Part shown: positions 17,059 through 24,497 of the stretch, one piece after another
Position numbering within the stretch: the stretch's first letter is position 1
Layout of the letters: the number at the start of each line of letters is the position of its first letter
Made by a program: the position numbers and the translations under genes
Assembly (NCBI GenBank): GCA_963801715.1
Contig: CAWDGB010000027.1
Location: 65,359 to 129,358, forward strand
Direction: 5' to 3'
Source of the DNA: CAVVJA01 sp963801715
Lineage (GTDB): Bacteria > Actinomycetota > Actinomycetes > Mycobacteriales > Jatrophihabitantaceae
Length of the DNA stretch: 64,000 nucleotides
Notes under the pieces: generated by a model
What the model was told of the DNA's origin: nothing
The model's database searches: none
What the model saw: only the letters and a program-made list of their open reading frames with translations

Positions 17059-17985
17059 CTACTCATCGGTAACGTCCCGCTTCGGGAGCACGCTACGGGC
17101 GGTGTCGTCGAGGGTCGGCGCGAACAGATCGCCGTCGTCCTCGATACGAAGTAACACGTCGCCGGCCGTGAAGGACAACGGAGGTCCAGCCTCGACTTCC
17201 TCCCAACTGAGCGGCGTCGACACTGTCGGGCGTTCGCGCGCTCGCAGCGAGTACGGCGATACTGTCGTCTTGGCCGGGTGGTTCTGGCTCCAATCGACAA
17301 ACACCTTGCGGGCGCGCAGGTTCTTCGCCATCCGAGAGACGACAAGCTTTGGGTGCGCGTGCTCCAACGTGCGGGCCACGGCCTGTGCATAGGTAGATGT
17401 CCGTTCGGGGTCGCGGACCGACACCGCGGCGCTAACTTGCATGCCCTTGTTGCCCGAGGTCTTCGCGACTGGATCCAGGCCGTCGGATGTGAGAATGTCT
17501 CGGAGCAACAGGGCAACCTCGCAGCATTGGGTGATGTCCGCCGGCGGTCCCGGGTCGAGGTCGAACACGATGATGTCCGTGCGCGGCGCCTTTCCCCGCT
17601 TGGGCAGGCGCCACTGCGGCACGTGGAGTTCGATCGCGGCTAAGTTGGCCAGCCACACCAGGGTGGCTAACTCCTCGACGACTATGAAGTCGATGCGCTC
17701 GCGGTCCATGGTCGAACCTGGCACCGGAAGCGATTCGGTGCGCACCCAGTCCGGAGTGCCACGTGCGGCGTTCTTCTCGAAGAAGAAAGGCTTGTCCACC
17801 CCGTTGGGATATCGTTTGATCGTCAACGGGCGGTCCGTGAGATGCGGCAAAAGCACTGGCGCGATCCTGGTGTAGTAATCGATGAGCTCGCCCTTGGTGA
17901 AGCCGGTCACGGGGTAGAGCACCTTGTCGAGATTCGACAGGGATAACTGGCGATTCTCGATTTTTACCGAAACCCGTTCAGCCAT
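17059..17985 (-). CDS. LigD-type polymerase/primase domain protein (NHEJ)
   Basis: A 308-residue stand-alone polymerase domain of the archaeo-eukaryotic primase type used in bacterial non-homologous end joining. Diagnostic parts: NLDKVLYPVTGFTKGELIDY, the catalytic IIVFDLDPG (paired aspartates), KTSGNKGMQV and VDWSQNHPAKTTVSPYSLRA. The start at 17985 has GGAGGTG upstream. It overlaps the ligase gene by eight bases, so the two are co-transcribed, ligase first. In mycobacteria the domains are fused in LigD; here they are separate, and no 3'-phosphoesterase domain is present in either. Confidence 0.9.
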   Translation of the reverse strand: MAERVSVKIENRQLSLSNLDKVLYPVTGFTKGELIDYYTRIAPVLLPHLTDRPLTIKRYPNGVDKPFFFEKNAARGTPDWVRTESLPVPGSTMDRERIDFIVVEELATLVWLANLAAIELHVPQWRLPKRGKAPRTDIIVFDLDPGPPADITQCCEVALLLRDILTSDGLDPVAKTSGNKGMQVSAAVSVRDPERTSTYAQAVARTLEHAHPKLVVSRMAKNLRARKVFVDWSQNHPAKTTVSPYSLRARERPTVSTPLSWEEVEAGPPLSFTAGDVLLRIEDDGDLFAPTLDDTARSVLPKRDVTDE

Positions 17986-18904
17986 CGCGGTGCACCTCCG
18001 TTGGTCGTTTGTCCGGTCGCAGACCGGAGAACACGGGCTGCCGCAACCGGCCGTCGGGCGCCCATTCGGTATAGCTGACCGCAACGACGACGGTCGGCTC
18101 AACCCAGGTGACGATCCGCCCTGGCGACGCCTCGGGCAGTGTCGCGAGCCGGCAGCCGGCGGCGCGAACCAGGGTGTTGCGGAGCTGGCTGGCCGTTCGT
18201 TGGGTCAGACCGCTGCCGACCTTGCCGGCGAATGCCAGCTCGGTACCGTCGTAGTAGCCAACAAGCAGCGAGCTGAGCGTTTCGGGGCGGTCGCGATCGG
18301 CCTCCCAGCCGACGACGACGAACTCGTCGCGGAGCAGGAAACGGATCTTCAGCCAGTCGGATCCGCGAGTCCCAGCTCGGTACTTGCTCGCGTCGCGCTT
18401 GGCCACCACTCCTTCCAGACCGTGCTCCCTCGCAGCCGCTTCGGTGGCGGGACCGTCATCGAACAGCGGGCTCAGCGTCCAGTTCGGGTGGTCGTCCACC
18501 ATTCGCTCGAGCGTCGCCCGTCGTTCCGACAACGGGCGCTCGACGAGGTTGACGCCATAGAGCCGTAGTAGGTCAAAGGCGATGAAGGTCACCGGGGTCG
18601 TCGCCGCCAGCCGGATCGCCTGAGCTCGGACCCGGACATGCATGCGGGTCTGCAAGAGGCCGAACGACGGTCGGCCGCTATCGAAGGCGACGATCTCGCC
18701 GTCAACGAGGGCATCGTCGATCCCGGCCCCAAGGCTGGCCAGCTCCGGGTAGGCGATCGTGACCTCGTTGCCCCGGCGGCTGCGGATGCGCACGACACCT
18801 GCATCGACCTCGATGAGCGCCCGAACGCCGTCCCATTTGAACTCGTAGCGCCATCCTGACCCGCTCGGCAAGGCCTCGACCGGCGTCGCGAGCATGGGTT
18901 CCAC
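17978..18904 (-). CDS. ATP-dependent DNA ligase (LigD ligase domain/LigC-like)
   Basis: A 308-residue ATP-dependent DNA ligase. The nucleotidyl-lysine motif is YEFKWDGVRALIEV near the N-terminus (K-x-D-G). Other motifs are RSRRGNEVT, LVDGEIVAFDSGRPSF, FDLLRLYGVNL, LEGVVAKR and SDWLKIR, followed by an OB-fold domain (FVVVGWEADRDRPETLSSLL). It seals double-strand breaks bridged by Ku. The start is the GTG at 18904 (VEPMLATPV); an ATG lies three codons later. It is divergent from ku by about 100 bases, giving a compact NHEJ locus. Confidence 0.9.
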   Translation of the reverse strand: MEPMLATPVEALPSGSGWRYEFKWDGVRALIEVDAGVVRIRSRRGNEVTIAYPELASLGAGIDDALVDGEIVAFDSGRPSFGLLQTRMHVRVRAQAIRLAATTPVTFIAFDLLRLYGVNLVERPLSERRATLERMVDDHPNWTLSPLFDDGPATEAAAREHGLEGVVAKRDASKYRAGTRGSDWLKIRFLLRDEFVVVGWEADRDRPETLSSLLVGYYDGTELAFAGKVGSGLTQRTASQLRNTLVRAAGCRLATLPEASPGRIVTWVEPTVVVAVSYTEWAPDGRLRQPVFSGLRPDKRPTEVHRDG

Positions 18905-19002
18905 AGGGCCAATCCTGCCCTGTTCGCACCTAATGAGCGGCAAATTGCGCCGAAACAGGCGATGATGAGGGTCCGTGGCCGCGTTGACAGGACGGTGAGG
19001 CA

Positions 19003-20001
19003 ATGCGAGCGATCTGGAAGGGCGCGGTTTCCTTCGGCCTGGTGAGCATCGGGGTCAAGATGTACAGCGCCACCGAGGAGCGTGACATCAGCTTCCATCA
19101 AGTGCGGCGCAGTGACGGGTCTCGCATTCGGTACCGGCGAGTAGCCGAGGCCGATGGTGAGGAAGTCGCCTACGGCGATATCGCAAAAGGCTATTCGCTG
19201 CCCAGCGGAGACACGATCGTCCTCACGGACGAGGATCTCGCCGACCTCCCCTTGCCCTCCACGCGGGTTGTCGACGTCTTGCAATTCGTACCCGCAGAGC
19301 AGGTGGACCCGATCTACTTCGCGCGAAGCTACTACCTGGAACCGGAAAACCCGGCGGTCAAGCCATATCTGCTGTTGCGCGAGGCGCTCGACGAAAGCGG
19401 CATGTACGGATTGGTCAAGGTGGCAATCCGAAACCGGGAGCAGCTAGCGACGCTGCGGGTGCGCGACGGTGTGATCGTGCTGGAGACGATGATCTGGCCG
19501 GACGAGGTGCGGGAAGCCGCGTTTCCCTTCCTGGACGAGAATGTCGACCTGCGACCGCAAGAGCGCGCGATGGCGGAGTCCCTTGTCGCGAGCATGGCGG
19601 GCGATTTCGATCCCGATGCCTACAGCGACGATTACCGGGAAGCACTGCAGCAAGTGATCGACGCCAAGATCGAAGGGCGTGAGGTGGTCGAGACACCTCA
19701 GGCCGAGCCCACGGCCGGAAATGTCGTCGATCTGATGGCGGCGCTGCGCGCCTCGGTCGAGGCCGCCAAGCGCAGTCGCGGCGAGACTGCGACAACGCCG
19801 GCGAAGACGGAGCCCGCGAAGACCAATACGGCCAAAGCATCCGCTAAGACCGCACCCGCGAAGAAAGCGTCGGCCAAAAAGGCGCCGGCAAGCAAAACTG
19901 CGGCCAAGAAGGCACCAGCCAAGAAGGTCGCAGCCAAGGCGACCTCGGCGAAGTCAGGCACCTCAGCTCGCAAGGCGACGGCTCGGCGCCGCTCGGCGTA
20001 G
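19003..20001 (+). CDS. ku: Ku domain protein, NHEJ end-binding
   Basis: A 332-residue bacterial Ku homodimer subunit, beginning MRAIWKGAVSFGLVSIGVKM and continuing with FHQVRRSDGSRIRYRRVAE, the family hallmark. The core ends near residue 250. The last 75 residues are an Ala/Lys-rich tail of repeated KKAPAKK-type units, a low-complexity DNA-binding extension seen in Ku from several mycobacteria and streptomycetes. It loads on DNA ends and recruits the LigD polymerase and ligase encoded divergently. A 10-bp-stem hairpin terminator follows the stop. Confidence 0.95.
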   Translation: MRAIWKGAVSFGLVSIGVKMYSATEERDISFHQVRRSDGSRIRYRRVAEADGEEVAYGDIAKGYSLPSGDTIVLTDEDLADLPLPSTRVVDVLQFVPAEQVDPIYFARSYYLEPENPAVKPYLLLREALDESGMYGLVKVAIRNREQLATLRVRDGVIVLETMIWPDEVREAAFPFLDENVDLRPQERAMAESLVASMAGDFDPDAYSDDYREALQQVIDAKIEGREVVETPQAEPTAGNVVDLMAALRASVEAAKRSRGETATTPAKTEPAKTNTAKASAKTAPAKKASAKKAPASKTAAKKAPAKKVAAKATSAKSGTSARKATARRRSA

Positions 20002-20006
20002 AGCCT

Positions 20007-20047
20007 GAGCCTGCGCAGGCCGGCAGTTCCTATTGGCGCAGGCTCTT
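20007..20047 (+). terminator. Terminator hairpin after ku
   Basis: GAGCCTGCGC (20007-20016) and GCGCAGGCTC (20036-20045) form a perfect 10-bp stem with a 19-base loop, starting six bases after the ku stop. Only a short T pair follows, as is common for actinobacterial terminators. Confidence 0.6.
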
Positions 20048-20165
20048 GACCGGGCCGATCCCACTTCCGTTGGCCGGGTCTGGGTCGCCGCTGGATCACC
20101 GGTGATCTGCGATGCCGGCGTCGGGCTCAGTGCTCACTGCCGAAGTCGCCGTAGAGTCGGGTGTC

Positions 20166-21173
20166 ATGCTCGGTCCGAACCGTGCGTCGAGAGTTCGCCT
20201 CACCGAGGCACCGGTGCGGACCGCCCGGTTGGCCGATACCCCATTGACAGCCCACGATCGGATCCTTCCGCCGTGGCCCGGCGCGTCGGTTTCGGTGGGC
20301 CGATACGAGCTGTTCGTACGGGCGACTCCGGGCGGCCCTGATGCCGAGCCGGCCCTCTACGTCCACGGCCTGGGAGGGTCGTCGACGAACTGGACCGATC
20401 TGGCCGGGTTGCTGTCGCCACGGCTCGCCGGTGTGGCACTGGACTTACCCGGCTTCGGCCGGTCGTTCCCACCACCGGACGACGACTATTCACTGCGCTC
20501 ACACGTTGGGGCGGTGACCGAGTACTTGGAGCATCTCGGGCGCGGCCCAGTACACCTGTTTGGCAACTCCATGGGTGGCGCCATCGCCATCGTCGTCGCT
20601 GCAAGCCGGCCGGACCTGGTGCGGACCCTGACGCTCGTTTCCCCCGCGGTGCCGGATCTTCGGCCGCGGATGCGGCGTCAGGATCCGGTGTTGTCGCTCA
20701 TGATGCTTCCCGGCCTGGGCCCCGCAGTACTCCGGCGGCTCGAGCAGGCGAGCCCCGAGACCCGAGTGCGCCGGATGCTTCGGCTATGTCTCGCTGACCC
20801 GACGTCCGTGCCGCCTGAACGCCTGGCCGAAGCGGTAGCCGAGATCCGTTACCGCGCTCGGTTGGGGTGGGCGAGCGACGCTCTCGTACGGTCCTTGCGA
20901 GGACTCGTGGCGTCCTATCTCGCTCCGGGAGCCAGCCGCATGTGGGCGCGTATGGGCACGATCAAGGCGCCGACGCTCGTGATCTGGGGTGATCGCGATC
21001 GGTTGGTGAACGTCAGTCGCGCCGCACGCACGGCGACGGTCATTCCGGGCGCGCGGCTGCTAGTGATCCGCGATGTGGGACACGTCGCCCAGATGGAACA
21101 GCCACGGACGGTCGCTCGCGCGGTGCTGGCCCTTCTCGACGACGCACCTGACGCGCTCGGCACCCGGCCGTGA
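20166..21173 (+). CDS. Alpha/beta-fold hydrolase
   Basis: A 335-residue alpha/beta hydrolase. It has the HG oxyanion motif YVHGLGGSSTNWTDL, the nucleophile elbow FGNSMGGA, an acid in VIWGDRDRLVNVS and the catalytic His in DVGHVAQMEQP. This pattern is close to the MhpC/haloalkane-type group. No signal peptide. The ATG at 20166 is favoured; an ATG at 20112 would add 18 residues. The stop overlaps the DUF3152 gene start (GTGA), so the two are co-transcribed. Substrate unknown. Confidence 0.78.
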   Translation: MLGPNRASRVRLTEAPVRTARLADTPLTAHDRILPPWPGASVSVGRYELFVRATPGGPDAEPALYVHGLGGSSTNWTDLAGLLSPRLAGVALDLPGFGRSFPPPDDDYSLRSHVGAVTEYLEHLGRGPVHLFGNSMGGAIAIVVAASRPDLVRTLTLVSPAVPDLRPRMRRQDPVLSLMMLPGLGPAVLRRLEQASPETRVRRMLRLCLADPTSVPPERLAEAVAEIRYRARLGWASDALVRSLRGLVASYLAPGASRMWARMGTIKAPTLVIWGDRDRLVNVSRAARTATVIPGARLLVIRDVGHVAQMEQPRTVARAVLALLDDAPDALGTRP

Positions 21174-22225
21174 CATCGCGGCGCGCCCGCGGACACGATA
21201 ACGCCAGGCTCGACCGGTTGTGGGAGGCTTTGTCGGTGCCGGAATCGACCCGATCACGCCTGGCGACCATGCCACGCGACGATTGGGCGGACGTAGCCGG
21301 TGCCGATCGTGGTACCCCGAATCCCCCCAGTTCCTACGATGCCGGCCCGCCCGGCCGCCGCTCGCCGGGTCGCCTGCGCGCTTTCGTCCGCGACTACGGG
21401 TGGCGCGCCTACGCACTACCGCTGCTGGTTGTCATCACGATCGTCGCCCTCATGAGGATGAGTGAGCCGGGCGGGCCGCCCCACCCCGCCGCGTCATCTG
21501 TCGGCTCCGGGCAAACACTCGCGGCAAAACCGCCAGCGGCACCGACCGACACCCCGCTCATGCCGGATAAGGCTGGCTCAGCCGGGCAACACGAAGTACT
21601 CGCCTCCGACGCCCTACCTCCGGGTGCGCCTTACGCCAAGCAGGGCAAAGGCACCTTCCACGTGGTCCCCGGCACGGGCCCGGTCGTCGGGCACGGCACC
21701 CTGCACCGCTACACGATCGACATCGAGGACGGCGTGACCGGTGTCAATCCAGCCACCTTCGCGGCGACCGTGCAGGCCGCGTTGAACAACCCGCATGGTT
21801 GGACCGGAAACGGCAGCGGGGTGGCACTGCAGCGTGTCGACGGCGGTGCAGCGGACTTTCACATCACGCTGACCTCGGCCATGACCGTGCGGGCTCTGTG
21901 CGGGTACGAGCTGAAGATCGAAACATCCTGCTATGCGCCGACCCATGACCAGCGAGTCGTGCTGAACGTCGCCCGCTGGATTCGCGGCGATATGGCCTAT
22001 CTCGGCGATATCGCCGTTTATCACCTGTACATGGTCAACCACGAGTCCGGGCATGCCCTTGGACACAGTCACGCTCACGCTTGCCTCAAGAACGGGCTCG
22101 CGCCGGTGATGATGCAGCAGACCATCAGCCTCAAAGCGGCCAACGGCAAGACCTGTCAGGCCAATCCGTGGCCCTACCCGCCGGGCGCCTCGGATGCCCC
22201 TGGCGTCGAGCAAGCAGGCACCTGA
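21170..22225 (+). CDS. DUF3152 membrane-anchored metalloprotease-like protein
   Basis: A 351-residue protein (Rv3207c-like). It has a charged cytoplasmic N-terminus, one transmembrane helix at about residues 78-97 (YALPLLVVITIVALM) and a disordered Pro/Ala linker. An extracytoplasmic DUF3152 domain follows, with YTIDIEDGVTGVNPATFAAT and the zinc-binding motif NHESGHALGHSHAHA. This HE-x-GH-x-x-GH form resembles metzincin zinc sites, so proteolysis at the cell surface is plausible but not demonstrated. Start GTG overlaps the upstream stop by four bases. Confidence 0.8.
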   Translation: MTSRRARGHDNARLDRLWEALSVPESTRSRLATMPRDDWADVAGADRGTPNPPSSYDAGPPGRRSPGRLRAFVRDYGWRAYALPLLVVITIVALMRMSEPGGPPHPAASSVGSGQTLAAKPPAAPTDTPLMPDKAGSAGQHEVLASDALPPGAPYAKQGKGTFHVVPGTGPVVGHGTLHRYTIDIEDGVTGVNPATFAATVQAALNNPHGWTGNGSGVALQRVDGGAADFHITLTSAMTVRALCGYELKIETSCYAPTHDQRVVLNVARWIRGDMAYLGDIAVYHLYMVNHESGHALGHSHAHACLKNGLAPVMMQQTISLKAANGKTCQANPWPYPPGASDAPGVEQAGT

Positions 22226-22317
22226 TAGTCCGCGCTCTGCGGTCGCCAGACCGGAATGACGCTGGGATGATCGGGGTTGTTCAAAGGTTGAATACCCGCC
22301 GAAAGGAACCGCCCGTC

Positions 22318-23496
22318 GTGTCGCTTCCAGCGCTCGTGGAGCCGGCCGAGTCCCTCTCCGTGGACGAGGTTCGCCGATACAGCCGTCACTTGATCATTCC
22401 AGACGTTGCCATGGCCGGGCAGAAGCGGCTCAAGAACGCGAAGGTGCTATGCGTCGGCGCCGGCGGCCTCGGGTCGCCCGCGCTCATGTACCTCGCCGCG
22501 GCCGGCGTGGGCACTCTGGGCATCGTCGAATTCGACGTGGTCGACGAGTCGAACCTGCAGCGTCAGATCATCCACGGTCAAAGTGACATCGGCCGATCGA
22601 AAGCTGCGTCGGCTCGGGATTCGGTGCGGGAGATCAACCCGTTCGTCACCGTGAATCTCCACGAAGAGCGGCTGGACTCCTCGAACGCGATGGACCTGTT
22701 TGCTCAGTACGACCTCATCGTCGACGGCACCGACAACTTCGCGACGCGGTACTTGGTCAACGACGCCTGCGTCCTGTTGCACAAGCCGTATGTGTGGGGG
22801 TCGATCTACCGCTTCGACGGCCAAGCGTCGGTGTTCTGGGCCGATCAAGGCCCGTGCTACCGATGCCTGTACCCCGAGCCGCCGCCACCCGGCATGGTGC
22901 CTTCGTGCGCTGAGGGTGGTGTCCTGGGTGTGCTGTGCGCGTCGATCGGTTCCATTCAGGTCAACGAGGCAATCAAGTTGATCACCGGAATCGGTCAGCC
23001 GCTCGTCGGCTCGCTCATGGTGTATGACGCGCTGGAGACGGAGTACCGCAAGATCACCGTGCGTAAGGATCCGAACTGCGCGGTATGCGGGGAACACCCG
23101 ACGGTGACCGAACTCATCGACTACGAGGAATTCTGCGGCGTCGTGAGTGAGGAGGCGCAGCAGGCCGCCATCGGTTCCACCATCACCGCGTCGGAGTTGA
23201 GGGACCTCATCGACGCCGACAAGCCGATCTTCCTTGTGGATGTTCGTGAGCCGGCGGAGTGGGAGATCGTGCGGATTCCGGGCGCGACGCTCGTCCCCAA
23301 GGACGAGATCCTGCGTGGCGACGCACTCGCCATGCTGCCGCAGGACAAACAGATCGTCATGTATTGCAAGACTGGCGTGCGCTCGGCCGAGACGTTGGCA
23401 GCAGTGAAGGCGGCCGGCTTCCGAGATGCGGTGCACGTGCAGGGCGGTGTCACCGCCTGGGTGAATCAGATCGATCCCAGCCTGCCCTCGTACTGA
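22318..23496 (+). CDS. moeZ: MoeZ: adenylyltransferase/sulfurtransferase
   Basis: A 392-residue fusion of an E1-like ThiF/MoeB domain (about residues 18-270) and a C-terminal rhodanese domain (about 290-390). Seen: the nucleotide-binding VGAGGLGSPALMYLAAAGVG, DESNLQRQIIHG, DGTDNFATRYLVND, zinc-type Cys pairs CYRCLYP and CAVCGEHP, and the rhodanese active site YCKTGVRS. It adenylates and thiocarboxylates sulfur-carrier proteins for molybdopterin and other sulfur-transfer pathways, as in Rv3206c. The GTG at 22318 follows GAAAGGAAC. Confidence 0.92.
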   Translation: MSLPALVEPAESLSVDEVRRYSRHLIIPDVAMAGQKRLKNAKVLCVGAGGLGSPALMYLAAAGVGTLGIVEFDVVDESNLQRQIIHGQSDIGRSKAASARDSVREINPFVTVNLHEERLDSSNAMDLFAQYDLIVDGTDNFATRYLVNDACVLLHKPYVWGSIYRFDGQASVFWADQGPCYRCLYPEPPPPGMVPSCAEGGVLGVLCASIGSIQVNEAIKLITGIGQPLVGSLMVYDALETEYRKITVRKDPNCAVCGEHPTVTELIDYEEFCGVVSEEAQQAAIGSTITASELRDLIDADKPIFLVDVREPAEWEIVRIPGATLVPKDEILRGDALAMLPQDKQIVMYCKTGVRSAETLAAVKAAGFRDAVHVQGGVTAWVNQIDPSLPSY

Positions 23497-23538
23497 TAGG
23501 GGCTACCGGCGCAGCACTTCGGAGGGTATGACTGCGAA

Positions 23539-24111
23539 ATGGCTGATCCTGTCGCGTTGATGTTGCAAGGCCTGCGTGAGTTCGGCGACCGGCTCGATCG
23601 GGTCGGGAACGATCAGTGGAACGGGTCAACGCCGTGCACGGAGTGGAGCGTGGTGACGCTCGCCGATCATGTGATCGACGAGAGCCTCTGGGTGGCGCCG
23701 TTGCTGGGTGGTCATGGGCTCGAGGCGGCGAACGAGATCGTCGAAGGCGCCAAGACGAGCGCCAGCGGCGATCGGGTCTCCCTGTGGAGAACAGCTTCCA
23801 CGAACGCAGCCACGGCCTGGACTGAGCCGGGGGCGATGGACCGGATGGTCGCGCTGTCCCGGGGCCCGACTCCGGTGCCTGCGTACCTCGACGAGATGTT
23901 GGTCGATGTCACCGTCCACTCATGGGATCTGGGCACAGCAGTCGGCGTACTGGATCCGCTTCCCGAAGATCAGGTGGTCTACGTCCTCGGGATCGTGAAG
24001 GGGTACGGTGACCTCGCCGCGACCGGCGCGTTCGGCCCAGCGGTACCGGTCGGCGAGGGTGCGAGCTCCGAGGCCCAGCTGGTCGCGCTCACCGGACGGC
24101 ACCCGCGCTGA
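23539..24111 (+). CDS. TIGR03086-type DinB-like metal-binding protein
   Basis: A 190-residue protein of the mycothiol-dependent maleylpyruvate isomerase/DinB superfamily: NGSTPCTEWSVVTLADHVID near residue 30 and VTVHSWDLGTAVG near 125 supply the His-rich metal site. These proteins occur in many copies in actinobacteria and are thought to be thiol-dependent transferases or isomerases using mycothiol. The specific substrate is unknown. The stop overlaps the presumed start of the ATL gene by four bases. Confidence 0.78.
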   Translation: MADPVALMLQGLREFGDRLDRVGNDQWNGSTPCTEWSVVTLADHVIDESLWVAPLLGGHGLEAANEIVEGAKTSASGDRVSLWRTASTNAATAWTEPGAMDRMVALSRGPTPVPAYLDEMLVDVTVHSWDLGTAVGVLDPLPEDQVVYVLGIVKGYGDLAATGAFGPAVPVGEGASSEAQLVALTGRHPR

Positions 24112-24413
24112 GCGACCCGGCACCACCGGATTCGCTCGCTCAGCGCATCCTGAACTGCGTCGAGTCGATCCCGGCCGGTCGAGTCATGACTTACGGCGAT
24201 GTCGCCGAATACGTCGGGACTCGCGCGCCGCGGCAGGTGGGTCGGGTGCTCTCGTTCGACGGCGGAACTGTGCCTTGGCACCGGGTCGTCCGCGCGGACG
24301 GCCGCTGCGCCGATCGCCTGTATGCCGAACAGCGCCAGCGGCTGCTCAGCGAGGGCGTGCGTTTCGTGGGCGACCGAATCGACCTCGCGCGCTACCGATG
24401 GGACGGGCGGTAA
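24108..24413 (+). CDS. Alkyltransferase-like protein (ATL)
   Basis: A 101-residue member of the MGMT DNA-binding superfamily, as in Rv3204. It reads SIPAGRVMTYGDVAEYVG and then GGTVPWHRVVRADGR. The PWHRV motif has Trp where the alkyl-accepting Cys of MGMT (PCHRV) would be, which defines ATL proteins. These bind O6-alkylguanine and hand the lesion to nucleotide excision repair. The first ATG (24186) would remove the N-terminal helix that precedes SIPAGRV in all relatives. No ATG, GTG or TTG lies in frame before it, so a CTG at 24108, overlapping the upstream stop as CTGA, is the likely start. Confidence 0.82.
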   Translation: MSDPAPPDSLAQRILNCVESIPAGRVMTYGDVAEYVGTRAPRQVGRVLSFDGGTVPWHRVVRADGRCADRLYAEQRQRLLSEGVRFVGDRIDLARYRWDGR

Positions 24414-24497
24414 CCCGTACCTAGCCCAAATGTTCTGTTCTTGATCACTCCGCAGGCGGGTGCGAAAACTGTCGTGGCGACATGCTGGGATGTCGGC

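Noticed and set aside
22447..23436. 329-codon open frame on the minus strand
   Set aside because: Antisense to moeZ, which has all motifs; typical of high-GC opposite-strand frames.
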